In this document: in pieces, positions 33,740 to 43,800 of the stretch
Layout of the letters: every line of letters starts with the position of its first letter
How positions within the stretch are numbered: the first letter of the stretch is position 1
Assembly: GCF_003265305.2 (NCBI RefSeq)
Contig: NZ_CP033459.1
Span: forward strand, 868,001 to 932,000
Direction: 5' to 3'
Source of the DNA: Pseudoprevotella muciniphila
GTDB lineage: Bacteria > Bacteroidota > Bacteroidia > Bacteroidales > Bacteroidaceae
Length of the DNA stretch: 64,000 nt
The notes under the pieces: model-generated
Databases searched by the model: none
Seen by the model: only the letters and a program-made list of their open reading frames with translations
What the model was told of the DNA's origin: nothing
Program-made: the position numbers and the translations under genes

Positions 33740-34654
33740 ATGGAAAAGATTAAAGGACTTATCGACGCGCCGTTTACGCCGTTCGATAGCAAAGGTGAAG
33801 TGAACTATGACATCATCCCCGAATATGCAGCCCTCTTGGCTCGCAACGGCTTGAAAGGTGTGTTCATCAACGGCTCCTCCGGCGAAGGCTATATGCTCAC
33901 GGAAGAAGAGCGCATGCGCCTGGCTGAAGCATGGATTGCAGCCGTACCGGAAGACTTCAAGGTCATCGTTCACGTGGGCAGCACCTGCGTCAAGAGCAGC
34001 CGCCGCCTGGCAGAACACGCACAGAAGTGCGGCGCATGGGGCATCGGCGCTATGGCACCTCCGTTCCCGAAAGTGGGACGCATAGAAGAACTCGTGAAGT
34101 ACTGCGAAGAAATAGCCTGTGGTGCACCCAACCTACCCTTCTATTTCTACCACATTCCTGCCTTCAACGGCGCATTCCTCTCGATGTACGACTTCCTCTG
34201 CGCTGTAGATGGTCGCATACTCAACTTCGCCGGCATCAAGTACACCTTCGAGAGCCTCTACGAATACAACCGCTGCCGCAGATACAAGGACGGAAAGTTC
34301 GACATGCTCCACGGACAGGACGAAACCATTCTCCCCTGCCTCGCCATGGGTGGCGCACAGGGCGGCATCGGCGGTACGACCAACTACAACGGACGCTGCC
34401 TCGTGGGCATACAGCAAGCATGGGAAGCAGGCGACCTTGAGAAGGCGCGCGAACTGCAGAACTATGCACAAGACGTGATTGACGTGATTTGCCACTTCCG
34501 CGGCAACATCGTGGGTGGTAAGCGCATCATGAAACTCATCGGCCTCGACCTCGGACCAAACCGCACACCGTTCCAGAACGTAACGGACGAAGAAGAGAAA
34601 CAACTCCGCGCAGAACTCGAAGCCATCGATTTCTTCAACAAATGCAACAAATAA
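33740..34654 (+). CDS. nanA: N-acetylneuraminate lyase
   Basis: 304 residues, DHDPS/NAL family. It splits N-acetylneuraminate into N-acetylmannosamine and pyruvate. Schiff-base lysine K167 (FAGIKYTFE), catalytic Y137 (FYFYHIPAF) and the carboxylate-binding GSSGE at 45-49 are all present. The sequence is of the Bacteroidetes branch. First gene of a four-gene operon with the transporter, the 2-epimerase and a YhcH-family protein, which confirms the substrate assignment. No sialidase or nanK is in the window. Confidence 0.95.
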   Translation: MEKIKGLIDAPFTPFDSKGEVNYDIIPEYAALLARNGLKGVFINGSSGEGYMLTEEERMRLAEAWIAAVPEDFKVIVHVGSTCVKSSRRLAEHAQKCGAWGIGAMAPPFPKVGRIEELVKYCEEIACGAPNLPFYFYHIPAFNGAFLSMYDFLCAVDGRILNFAGIKYTFESLYEYNRCRRYKDGKFDMLHGQDETILPCLAMGGAQGGIGGTTNYNGRCLVGIQQAWEAGDLEKARELQNYAQDVIDVICHFRGNIVGGKRIMKLIGLDLGPNRTPFQNVTDEEEKQLRAELEAIDFFNKCNK

Positions 34655-34689
34655 CGTCATAACGAAATTACGTCATAACGTCATAACGA
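34655..34689. repeat. CGTCATAACG short repeats
   Basis: Begins directly behind the nanA stop codon (ATAACGTCATAACG...). Same family as at 9245 and 10034. Confidence 0.7.
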
Positions 34690-34706
34690 AAAAATCAAGA
34701 AAAAAA

Positions 34707-37343
34707 GTGAAAAAATTCCTGATAACCGCGCTCGCCCTGCTCCTACCCTTGCAGTTCGTAGCGCAAGACGCGACTGACAAAGCGGCAGAACACCGCTACA
34801 ACAGCGTAAACTTCACATCCCTCGCCAAGTTCGACCTCAACGGCGGCATGGGCGTTTCGGCACCCTTCGCAGGCATGGTGGGCGACGAACTCCTCGTGGC
34901 TGGTGGCTGCAACTTCACTGGCAATTCCGCTGTGGATGGCACAAAGACATTCTACAAGGATGTGTATGCCCTCGCCAATCCGCTCGACAAGAACGCCAAA
35001 TGGCGCAAGGTGGGAGAACTGGCGGAACCACTGGCGTATGGTGTGAGCATCGCAACAGACGACGGACTGCTTTGCATCGGTGGTACAGCCGATGGCAAAA
35101 CGAGTTCGAAAAAGGCTGTTCTCCTCAGTCTGAAAGGTGGCAAACTGCAACAAGAAGCCTTGCCCGACCTGCCCGCAGGCATTGATCAGGCAGCAGGTGC
35201 TTTCGGCGATGGCTTCGTTTATGTGGCTGCTGGTCAGACCGATGGCAAAGCCTCGAAAAAGGCTTGGCGACTCGACATGAGCAAAAAGAAGGCTTGGGAA
35301 GCCCTGCCCGACCTGCCTGGCGATGCCAGAGTGCAGCCAGTGGCTGTGTGGCAAAGTGCTAACGTGGGTGCACGCTTCTACATCTTCGGCGGTTTCGATC
35401 CCGAAAAGAAAGCAACTGTTACCGACGGACTGGCATACAACCCCATCGACAAAACATGGAAAGCCACTGCTCGCATCGCCACATCCGACAGTGTGCAGCG
35501 TGCCCTTGTGGGTGCAGCAGCGGTGAGCAGCGGTGCAGCGCATGTCATCTTCTTCGGTGGTGTGAACAAAGACGTGTTTGAACAAGCCATCAACCAACCT
35601 GCCGACGACTACCTCACCCACCCTGCCGAGTGGTATAAGTTCAACGACAAACTCCTCGTCTATCACACCGTAACCGACACATGGGTAGAGACCTTCGACA
35701 GCCCACTGACCGCCCGCGCTGGTAGCGGTGTGGTAGCGTTGAAGGACAAGACGGGAAAGGTAACGTGGATTGTCGTAGGCGGCGAAGAAAAGCCTGGTGT
35801 GCGTTCAGCTGACGTTACAGCCACAGAGATGACCTACACCGCCCACTTCGGTTGGCTCAACTGGTGTGTGCTCATACTCTACCTCCTCGGTATGGTATAT
35901 CTGGGCTACTACTTCATGAAGCGCGCCAACAACTCGAGCGACGACTTCTTCAAGGGTGGCGGACGCATCCCATGGTGGGCTGCCGGCATCAGCATCTTTG
36001 CCACGATGCTCAGCGCCATCACCTACATGTCCATCCCTGCAAAGGCGTATGCCACCGACTGGACATACTACCCCATGCAGATCTGCATCCTCATCGTGTC
36101 ATTCCCTGTCATTAAGTACTACCTGCCGTTCTTCATCCGTCTGAACGTAACAACGGCATACGAATACTTGGAACGCCGATTCAACTATCTGACACGTCTC
36201 ATGGCGAGTGTGCTGTTCATCGTCTTTATGGTGGCACGTACCGCCCTCGTCATCTTCTTGCCTTCGCTCGCTATGACAGCCGTAACGGGCATCAACATCT
36301 ACCTCTGCATCGTGCTTATGGCGCTCATTACCATTCTCTACTGTACAATGGGCGGTGTGGAAGCCGTTGTGTGGGGCGACGTGATTCAGGGCATCATCCT
36401 CGTGGGAGGTGCCATCCTCGCTGCACTCTACCTCATCTTCAACACGGGTGAGAACGGTGCATCCGACTTCTGGCAAATCGCCACCGACGAGAATAAATTC
36501 CAAATGTTCGTCTGGAGTTTCGACTGGAAGAGTGCCACATTCTGGGTAGTGATACTCGGCGGATTGGCAAACAACCTCATCTCCTACACGAGCGACCAGA
36601 CCGTCATACAGCGCTATCTTACCACGAGCGATGAAAAGAGTGCTGCACGAGGCATCCTGACCAACGGTTTGATGAGCGTAGTGGTTACCATCGCGTTCTT
36701 CACCATCGGTACAGGTCTCTACACTTTCTTCAAGACGCATCCTGCAGAACTCGACATGACGATGGCGAAGGGCGATGCCATCTTCCCCTTCTTCATGATG
36801 AGCCAACTGCCAGCAGGTGTGGCAGGTCTGCTCATTGCTGCTGTGTTCGCAGCCACAATGAGTACCATCGCTTCGAACATCAACTCCATCTCGACAGCCT
36901 TCACCGTTGACCTCTGGAGCCGCTTCCGCAACACGACCGACAAGGGCAAAGTGAAGACCGCACGCTATGCTGGTGTGTGCGCAGGACTTATCGGTATGTT
37001 CATTGCCATACTCATGGCGATGGTCGATATTCAGTCGCTGCTCGACTACTTCAACACCATTCTCGGTCTCCTCTCAGGAGCCATCGGTGGTCTCTTCATC
37101 ATGGGTATCTTCTTGCCGCGCATCGGTGCACGAGCAGCCCTCATCGGTTTCCTCTGCGGCACAGCAACCGTGTTCTACATGAACTACGGCATGGACGACA
37201 ACGTGAAGCCCAACTTCCTCATTTATGGCTTCGTGAGCATGGCTGTGGCAGTCATCGTAGCACTCTTGCTCAGTTTCGTACTGCCTAAGGAAAAGGACAA
37301 CAAAGGCCTCACATGGCAAACACTCGATAAAGAAAAGAAATAA
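34707..37343 (+). CDS. Kelch mutarotase-like domain fused to SSS-family sialic acid symporter
   Basis: 878 residues, GTG start. A signal peptide (MKKFLITALALLLPLQFVAQ) leads to a periplasmic kelch propeller at about 25-365, cyclically permuted mutarotase type, related to the sialic acid mutarotase NanM (repeats such as KAWRLDMSKKKAWEALPDLPG and FYIFGGFDPEKKATVTDGLAYN). From about 385 a sodium:solute symporter follows: WLNWCVLILYLLGMVYLGYYF, GGGRIPWWAAGISIFATMLSAITYMSIPAKAY (classic SSS block) and about 13 membrane helices to residue 870. The fusion would convert the alpha-anomer released by sialidases and import the sugar with Na+. Sits between nanA and the epimerase gene. Confidence 0.9.
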   Translation: MKKFLITALALLLPLQFVAQDATDKAAEHRYNSVNFTSLAKFDLNGGMGVSAPFAGMVGDELLVAGGCNFTGNSAVDGTKTFYKDVYALANPLDKNAKWRKVGELAEPLAYGVSIATDDGLLCIGGTADGKTSSKKAVLLSLKGGKLQQEALPDLPAGIDQAAGAFGDGFVYVAAGQTDGKASKKAWRLDMSKKKAWEALPDLPGDARVQPVAVWQSANVGARFYIFGGFDPEKKATVTDGLAYNPIDKTWKATARIATSDSVQRALVGAAAVSSGAAHVIFFGGVNKDVFEQAINQPADDYLTHPAEWYKFNDKLLVYHTVTDTWVETFDSPLTARAGSGVVALKDKTGKVTWIVVGGEEKPGVRSADVTATEMTYTAHFGWLNWCVLILYLLGMVYLGYYFMKRANNSSDDFFKGGGRIPWWAAGISIFATMLSAITYMSIPAKAYATDWTYYPMQICILIVSFPVIKYYLPFFIRLNVTTAYEYLERRFNYLTRLMASVLFIVFMVARTALVIFLPSLAMTAVTGINIYLCIVLMALITILYCTMGGVEAVVWGDVIQGIILVGGAILAALYLIFNTGENGASDFWQIATDENKFQMFVWSFDWKSATFWVVILGGLANNLISYTSDQTVIQRYLTTSDEKSAARGILTNGLMSVVVTIAFFTIGTGLYTFFKTHPAELDMTMAKGDAIFPFFMMSQLPAGVAGLLIAAVFAATMSTIASNINSISTAFTVDLWSRFRNTTDKGKVKTARYAGVCAGLIGMFIAILMAMVDIQSLLDYFNTILGLLSGAIGGLFIMGIFLPRIGARAALIGFLCGTATVFYMNYGMDDNVKPNFLIYGFVSMAVAVIVALLLSFVLPKEKDNKGLTWQTLDKEKK

Positions 37344-37403
37344 TAATCAAAAACTATCTATTAGGAACTATAGTCCCTATAGGAACTAAAAAAACTCAAA
37401 CGC

Positions 37404-38567
37404 ATGGATTTCAAAAAACTGGCAGAACAATACAAGAGCGAACTCCTCGACAAAGTGATGCCCTTCTGGATTGAAAAATCGCAGGACAAAGAGTTTGGCG
37501 GCTACTTCACCTGCCTCAACCGCGACGGTTCGGTTTACGACACCGACAAATTCATCTGGCTGCAAGGCCGCGAAGTATGGATGCTCTCAAAACTCTACAA
37601 CGAAGTAGAGAAACGCCCCGAATGGCTCGAAGCAGCTATACAAGGTGCGGAATTTCTTAAGAAGCACGGCCACGATGGCAACCTCAATTGGTACTTCGCA
37701 CTCGACCGCGAAGGACACCCACTCGTGGAGCCTTACAACATCTTCTCCTATACCTTCGCTACCATAGCCTTTGGACAACTCTCCATAGCCACTGGCAACG
37801 CTGAGTATGCTGACATCGCAAAACGCACCTTCGACATCGTGCTTTCGAAGGTAGATAACCCGAAAGGAAAATGGAACAAGGCGGCACCAGGTGCCAGAAG
37901 CCTCAAGACATTCGACCTGCCCATGATTCTCTGCAACGTGGCACTCGAAATTGAGCCGCTCCTCGAACCCGACTTCCTGCAACAGACCATCGACACCGTG
38001 CTACACGAGGTGCTCGACGTATTCTATCGCCCCGAACTCGGACTCATCGTAGAAGCACTCGGCAAGGACGGACAACTCGTGGACTGCTTCGACGGCAGAA
38101 AACTCAACCCGGGACACGCCATAGAATCATGCTGGTTCATCATGGACCTCGGAAAACGACTCGGTAGGCAGGACCTCATCGAGAAGGCAGTAGAAATCTG
38201 CCTCAAAGAGGTGGAATACGGATGGGACAAAGAGTACGACGGCATCTTCTACTTCATGGACCGTCTCGGACACCCACGCCACGAACTCGAATGGGACCAG
38301 AAACTCTGGTGGGTGCACCTCGAAACTCTCATCTCCCTCATCAAGGGCTACCAACTCACACGCAACCCCAAGTGCCTCGAATGGTTCGAGCGCGTGCACA
38401 ACTACACCTGGACTCACTTCACCGATCCAGAATACCCAGAATGGTACGGCTATCTGAACCGTCAGGGCGAAGTGCTCCTCCCCCTCAAGGGCGGAAAATG
38501 GAAAGGATGTTTCCATGTGCCCCGCGCACTGTTTAATGTGTGGAGAATCCTCGAAACGTTGGAATAA
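37404..38567 (+). CDS. N-acylglucosamine 2-epimerase (AGE family)
   Basis: 387 residues, the usual length for AGE/renin-binding-protein family (alpha/alpha)6 barrels. It converts N-acetylmannosamine to N-acetylglucosamine, which is how Bacteroides replaces the NanE/NanK route. Seen blocks: FWIEKSQDKEFGGYFTCLNRDGS (about 22-44), FIWLQGREVWMLSKLYN (about 51-67), NPGHAIESCWFIMDLGKR (about 232-249), WVHLETLISLIKGYQ and the C-terminal FHVPRALFNVWR. Catalytic histidines are expected in the NPGHAIE and FHVPR segments. Third gene of the operon. Confidence 0.92.
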   Translation: MDFKKLAEQYKSELLDKVMPFWIEKSQDKEFGGYFTCLNRDGSVYDTDKFIWLQGREVWMLSKLYNEVEKRPEWLEAAIQGAEFLKKHGHDGNLNWYFALDREGHPLVEPYNIFSYTFATIAFGQLSIATGNAEYADIAKRTFDIVLSKVDNPKGKWNKAAPGARSLKTFDLPMILCNVALEIEPLLEPDFLQQTIDTVLHEVLDVFYRPELGLIVEALGKDGQLVDCFDGRKLNPGHAIESCWFIMDLGKRLGRQDLIEKAVEICLKEVEYGWDKEYDGIFYFMDRLGHPRHELEWDQKLWWVHLETLISLIKGYQLTRNPKCLEWFERVHNYTWTHFTDPEYPEWYGYLNRQGEVLLPLKGGKWKGCFHVPRALFNVWRILETLE

Positions 38568-38582
38568 TTAAAACACACCATT

Positions 38583-39029
38583 ATGATACACGCTAATATT
38601 AAAGACAGCCAGCGCTACGAAGCCCTGCACCCTGCCCTCAAAACGCTCTTCGACTATGTGCGGAACAACGACCTCCTTGCCGCACCGGCAGGACGCATCA
38701 CCATCGACGGCGACAACCTCTTCATCAACGTGAGCGATGCCACACTGAAAACAAAAGACGCGCAGAAACTCGAAGTGCACCAAAAATACATCGACGTGCA
38801 CTTCCCCCTCTCGCAGCCCGAAATCATCGGCATACGCCACATCGACACGCTCACCGAACCCGATGAGCCGTTCAACGTAGCCGACGACTTCGCCGTATAT
38901 ACAGCACCGGCAGACAACTACCTCGTCGTCCACCCGGGAGAGTTCTGCCTCGTCTTCCCCGAAGATGCACACGCACCCATCATAGGCACGGGAAAACTCC
39001 GCAAACTCATCGCAAAAGTGCGCCTCTGA
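38583..39029 (+). CDS. YhcH/YjgK/YiaL-family protein
   Basis: 148 residues. Cupin-like fold family associated with sialic acid operons (E. coli yhcH follows nanK) and suggested to act on sugar anomers. Family blocks: GRITIDGDNLFINVSD, KLEVHQKYIDVHFPLSQPEIIG (about 59-80, with the metal-binding H and E) and VHPGEFCLVFPEDAHAPI (about 118-135). Last gene of the operon, 15 bases after the epimerase gene, followed by a double hairpin and terminator. Confidence 0.9.
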   Translation: MIHANIKDSQRYEALHPALKTLFDYVRNNDLLAAPAGRITIDGDNLFINVSDATLKTKDAQKLEVHQKYIDVHFPLSQPEIIGIRHIDTLTEPDEPFNVADDFAVYTAPADNYLVVHPGEFCLVFPEDAHAPIIGTGKLRKLIAKVRL

Positions 39030-39037
39030 AAACACCA

Positions 39038-39063
39038 CGAGTACGCCGATCTCGGCGTACTCG
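39038..39063 (+). terminator. Hairpin behind the sialic acid operon
   Basis: Perfect stem CGAGTACGCCGA/TCGGCGTACTCG with a two-base loop. No T run; may protect the 3' end or act together with the next hairpin. Confidence 0.65.
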
Positions 39064-39088
39064 TCCCTCCCCCCTATAAAACGAAAAA

Positions 39089-39116
39089 GCGAAGCAAAAT
39101 CCTGCTTCGTTTTTTT
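39089..39116 (+). terminator. Intrinsic terminator
   Basis: GCGAAGCA/TGCTTCGT stem with loop AAATCC and a run of seven T. Ends the nan operon; the tRNA cluster comes next on the other strand. Confidence 0.85.
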
Positions 39117-39120
39117 GTGG

Positions 39121-39194
39121 TGACTCGTATAGGATTCAAACCTATAACCTTCTGATCCGTAGTCAGATGCTCTATTCAGTTGAGCTAACGAGCC
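39121..39194 (-). tRNA. tRNA-Arg (anticodon ACG), copy 1
   Basis: 74 bases. Acceptor GGCTCGT pairs with ACGAGTC, discriminator A. The anticodon loop CTACGGA holds ACG; D loop TAGCTCAACTGAATAGAGC and T loop GTTTGAATCC are normal. CCA is encoded (complement at 39118-39120). Confidence 0.95.
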
Positions 39195-39232
39195 ATCGTC
39201 ACTATTAACCCTAAAAAACTATTACGGAAAAG

Positions 39233-39306
39233 TGACTCGTATAGGATTCAAACCTATAACCTTCTGATCCGTAGTCAGATGCTCTATTCAGTTGAGCTAA
39301 CGAGCC
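39233..39306 (-). tRNA. tRNA-Arg (anticodon ACG), copy 2
   Basis: Identical 74-base copy, 38 bases from the first. The 3' end continues CTT instead of CCA, so CCA must be added enzymatically. Confidence 0.95.
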
Positions 39307-39334
39307 AAAAATCCTCAAAAATTATGAAAAGTGG

Positions 39335-39409
39335 GGTGCCTGAAGGGACTCGAACCCTCGACATTCAGAACCACAATCTGACGCTCTAACCAACTGAACT
39401 ACAGGCACC
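39335..39409 (-). tRNA. tRNA-His (anticodon GTG)
   Basis: Acceptor GTGCCTG/CAGGCAC with encoded G-1 opposite discriminator C73, the identity pair of tRNA-His. Anticodon loop TTGTGGT. CCA is encoded (complement at 39332-39334). Confidence 0.95.
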
Positions 39410-39503
39410 ATGTGGCGGTCAGCCCAAAGGGCTTCCCTCAAAAAGCGGTGCAAAGGTAATACATATTTTTTATCTGGCAAGGTTTTTTGGGAGTTTTTTT
39501 CTT

Positions 39504-39558
39504 CCGCCGGACTTTCCGGACCCTCCGGACCCTCCGGAAAAACCGGATTTTCCGGAGA
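39504..39558. repeat. TCCGGANNN repeats, intergenic
   Basis: About six words of the type TTTCCGGACCCTCCGGA, ending just before the -7 box of the nuclease gene. Confidence 0.8.
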
Positions 39559-39562
39559 AATG

Positions 39563-39570
39563 CCTATCTT
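39563..39570 (+). promoter_or_regulatory. -7 box TATCTTTG for the nuclease gene
   Basis: Perfect TAnnTTTG, 20 bases before ATG 39591. It overlaps the TTG of a longer open frame, which excludes that TTG as the start. Confidence 0.65.
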
Positions 39571-39590
39571 TGCCCGAAAAGAAGAAAAAA

Positions 39591-40403
39591 ATGAGAAAAA
39601 TCGCCCTGAGCACATACATCATAGCCGTCCTCGCAGCCACCGTCATCACCGCCTGCGACGACAAGCCCAAGCAGACCGAAAAGAAAACCAAGAGCACCTT
39701 CATGCAGCAAGGCGACAACGCTGAAACGAGCGGAATAATCGAGATGCCGCGCACGCGCCGGGGCGCGAAGGAGCAGATTCTGAAAAGAAAGGGCTATGCC
39801 GTGTCGTACAACCCCGACTGGCTGATAGCCAACTGGGTGGCATACGAAATCACGGCAGACGAAGCGTATGCACGCGGTGAACGCGGCAGTGGTTTCGAAG
39901 CCGATCCCGACATCAGGGGGCGCAAGGCATTGCCGCGCGACTATGTGCGATCGGGCTACGACCGCGGACACCTCGCTCCGGCGGGCGACATGAAGTGGAA
40001 CTACCGCGCCATGCAGGAGACGTTCTACCTCACCAACATCTGCCCGCAGAACCACGAACTCAACAGCGGACTGTGGAACGACCTCGAACAGGCTGTACGC
40101 CGCTGGGCACGCCGCGAAGGGCCGATATGGGTCTGCACAGGACCCATGGTGGGCAAAAATGCAAGGCGCGTGGGCTACAACGGTGTGGCAGTGCCCGACA
40201 AGTTCTTCAAAGCAGTATGCCGACGCCGAAACGGCCACTACCAGGCGATAGCCTACATCTTCGACAACCGGCCGCTCCCGGGCAATTTCCAGGACTACGC
40301 CATCAGTGTGGACAGCCTCGAAGCCATCACGGGCCACGACTTCTTCCCTGCCCTGCCCGACGAAGAGGAAAACCGAATGGAGCGACGCACGCAGAGTTTT
40401 TAA
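39591..40403 (+). CDS. DNA/RNA non-specific endonuclease, lipoprotein
   Basis: 270 residues from MRKIALSTYI. Signal peptide and a lipobox-like VITAC (Cys22) place it on the envelope. The NucA/EndoG-type beta-beta-alpha-metal site is intact: DRGHLAPAGDM with catalytic His at about 127, followed by TFYLTNICPQNHELNSGLWNDLE holding the metal-binding Asn. Such enzymes degrade extracellular DNA and RNA for nutrients or biofilm use. It stands alone with its own promoter. Confidence 0.92.
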   Translation: MRKIALSTYIIAVLAATVITACDDKPKQTEKKTKSTFMQQGDNAETSGIIEMPRTRRGAKEQILKRKGYAVSYNPDWLIANWVAYEITADEAYARGERGSGFEADPDIRGRKALPRDYVRSGYDRGHLAPAGDMKWNYRAMQETFYLTNICPQNHELNSGLWNDLEQAVRRWARREGPIWVCTGPMVGKNARRVGYNGVAVPDKFFKAVCRRRNGHYQAIAYIFDNRPLPGNFQDYAISVDSLEAITGHDFFPALPDEEENRMERRTQSF

Positions 40404-40477
40404 GCAAAGAAACAGCCACAACGTCTATAGTCTCTATAACTTGGAGAAGACAATACTTTGTATTCGGGAAAAAAAAA

Positions 40478-40792
40478 GATGCTCACCCCACGCGGCTGCA
40501 AACATCTGATGATGCCCAGGCTGTACAAAGGGATGCACATCTTTCGGGATCAAAGGTAGAAATAAATTCTGAAAACAGAGAAGAAATTGACCAAAATCTT
40601 TCTTCCTTGGCTGAAAAAGTTGCTGAGAGCCAGTTACCTGCAGAAGAATTTCTTGCAGAATTGCGTAAGTCTATGAAGACCGAGAGTGAAGACCATAGTG
40701 GATACATCTATAACTTCTATAACATCTATATCATCTATAACTTCTATCAAAAAAAAATCCAAAAATTCTCCTTATTTAAAGAATTTTCATAA
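40478..40792 (+). other. Possible coding remnant
   Basis: An open frame without a start reads DAHPTRLQTSDDAQAVQRD, then SENREEIDQNLSSLAEKVAESQLPAEE in two amphipathic helices, and then passes into repeat-coded YNFYNIYIIYNFY. The helical part has protein-like composition and may be the tail of a lost gene. Directly upstream lies a run of nine A. No family recognised. Confidence 0.3.
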
Positions 40793-40797
40793 ATTTG
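40790..40797 (+). promoter_or_regulatory. -7 box TAAATTTG
   Basis: Matches TAnnTTTG, 49 bases before the ATG at 40847. Confidence 0.6.
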
Positions 40798-40846
40798 CCC
40801 CGATAACTCAATGCATATAATTTTCAATTTCTAAATTTTTATAAGT

Positions 40847-43800
40847 ATGAGAAAAATTACTAATTTGTTAACGCTCCTCCTGCTCGCTATGTGCAGCATC
40901 GGAGCAAGTGCGGAAACGGCAACCCTCACTTATGGCAACATTGAAGTCTATAAGAGCGGGTCAAAGGTAACGCCGACTTCCAGTAACTCCTTCAACCATC
41001 AGGTAAGGAGCACTACCACACCGCTCATCACCATCACCATCGGTACGGGCGACGTGGTGTACAACACGAGCAAGTTCTGTTTCGGTAACAACAACAGAAC
41101 CTACACACTCGCCATCGATGGCGGCTACGTCATCACTGGCTTCACCATCAACTACACCAGAGGTTCCGGCGTAAAGTTCACCAGCAACGGTGTAACGAGT
41201 GAAGATGACGGTATCCTTGCTGTTACGGGAATCAGTACAGCAAGCACCACGTTTAATGTAAGTGGTACTTCTGGTGCATGGCAGAACTATTCTGTTGAGA
41301 GCATCGTAGTGGAATACGAACAGCCCAACACCGTATGGAACTACACCTACACGCAGTACGACGGCACCACCTTCGCTTCATTAGGCACAGGCAATGGCTC
41401 TGTAACCGCCACATCCGCAGGCTACATCGTAACACCACCAAGCGTGGCAGGCTATGCTTTCCTCGGCGCAGCCGACGTGGACACACACAATGAACTCGAC
41501 ATTACCAAACCCATCACTGCCACAAACATTGCGTTCATCTATGCGCCCATCCTGCAGAACATCGCAAGCGCAAGCAGCTCGAAGGCATACACCATCACCG
41601 CACCACGCGGATTCATACACGCCACATCGGCTGACGCCACACAGTTTGGCGTAACATCACTATCAGCCGGCAATGCCGACATGCAAAACCCGCTACACCA
41701 GTGGACATTCGTAACGCTTGATGGCAACACCTACCTCTACAACGTGGGCACAAAGAAATTGGCAAGTTTCAATGCCATCAGAGGACGCGACCTCGTTACC
41801 TCCGCGCCAGCAACAGTGGCAGGCACAGCCAGCACATACATGGATGGATACCCCGTGGTACTCTCATTCACCAAAGGCAGCACCACATACATCATGAACA
41901 TCACAGGTGTGCCAGCAGTGCAAATCGACGGGTGGACACAACACGATGAAGGCAACGTGCTACAAATCGTGGAAGTGCCCGTACTCCCAGTCACTCCAGA
42001 AGTGTACAACGTTACATTCACCTGCTCAGGCGGCGGACTGACCTCAGTATATGTTGACGGCGCAGAACTCGCGCTCGGCACACCCATCGTCCTCACATCG
42101 GGCGCAACAGTATCAAGCAGCGCAACAGTAAATGCTATCGCAACATACAACGGTTTCGCTACACTCGCAGAAGCACTCGCCGACGCTTCGTTCAGCGGCA
42201 CAGTTGACGTAGCACTCGTACAGAACCTTACCGACATTACGCTCAACGTAACACGCGGCACGAAAGTGATAAAGACTGTTACTGTTACAGGCGTTCCCGA
42301 AGGCACAAAAGTCAACGTGGCTGAAGCTGTTGGTTCTCCTGCATACGTATCAGACATCACTCCCGCAGAAGTTGTCGGTACAGACGTAGATCAAACTGTA
42401 ACAGTTACTTACACATCTACTCTGCCTTTCGAACTCTCTGCAGATCCAACAGATCCTGCTACCTCTACAGCATACCTCATGACTCTGCGCAAATACTATG
42501 CTCACGGTAACGTTCTTACATCAACATCCACATACGACCTCGAAGACGACACTTACTACTGGACATTCGGTGGTAACGAATGGGATGGTATCACTGTTTA
42601 CAACAGAGGCAATGGCTACATGAGTGTTGAAAACGCAGAAAACAGCATTGCTGTATTCGGCACAACTCCTGTTGCATACACTATATCGGCTAACTCTAAC
42701 GAAACTAACGGTTTCAACCTCCGCTTACCAGGTACAAATGCTTACATTAACGACAATGCAGGTGCCCGCAAAGTCAGCACTTGGAATAGTTCATGGGCTG
42801 CTTCTGATGGTGGTTCTTGCCTCAAGGTTTACAGCATCGACGATGCAGTGGCTGGTCTCGTAAGCACCCTCGAACCTTACTTCACATACGCAGGTTGTGC
42901 AAATGCTCTCACCAAAGCAGCAGCAGCAAACCTCCAGAGTTCTTATGAAGCACTCGTTGCTGCACCTTCCTATAGCGATTACCTCGCTCTCAAGGCAACT
43001 ATCGAAGCATCATTAGTACCTGTAACAGAAGGCTACTACTTCGTAGTAAGTGCTATGGATGCATTTATGACTCAGCAAAGTGTAAGCAAGTCGATGTACT
43101 ACGACACATCAACAAACACAATTCGTTGGAACACTCTCGGTGCAACTGCTGCTGAAGTTCTCAAACTCGTTGCTGGTTCTGAAGCATCGAAATACAACCT
43201 CTACGTTCCACTCATTGACTCCTACCTTGCAAGTAAGACTGGTACAATAGGCAAAACTGCTTTGGATTTCGAAGTTTTGGCAGCTAAACCAGGTGCTGTA
43301 GTTCTCGCTTACAATCCTGAAGGCAATACCGATGCAGCCATCCACTGTCTTGGTCATGCCAGCGGTGCAGGTGTATCTGGAGCACTTACCAACTGGACAA
43401 CAGGTGCAGACGCTTCTATGTGGCGCCTCATCCCAGTTGACATCGCTGAAATCACACTCATCAGTCCGGAAGGCGTAGCCGACGGCGAAGAAGTGGTTCA
43501 GGCGTTTGCTAATCCTGATAATGCTCAACTCCCGCTCAATATCGGTGTTTACACCATCAGCGAAGAACTTGCAACAGGTGCTCACCTCGACACCATCGCA
43601 ACCAGCCAGATTGCAGGTGGCGAAGGCTACATCATCAAAGGCGTGAAGGGCGCAACAGTGCCTCTCCTCCCCGTTAATGGAACAGTTGACGCACCCGCAG
43701 GCAACCTCCTCGTAGCAGGAACTGGCAACGCAGTAAACGGTGGCTTCATGCTCGCATACAAGAAGGGCGAAAATGTGGCTAAGTTCTGGCCCATCACGAC

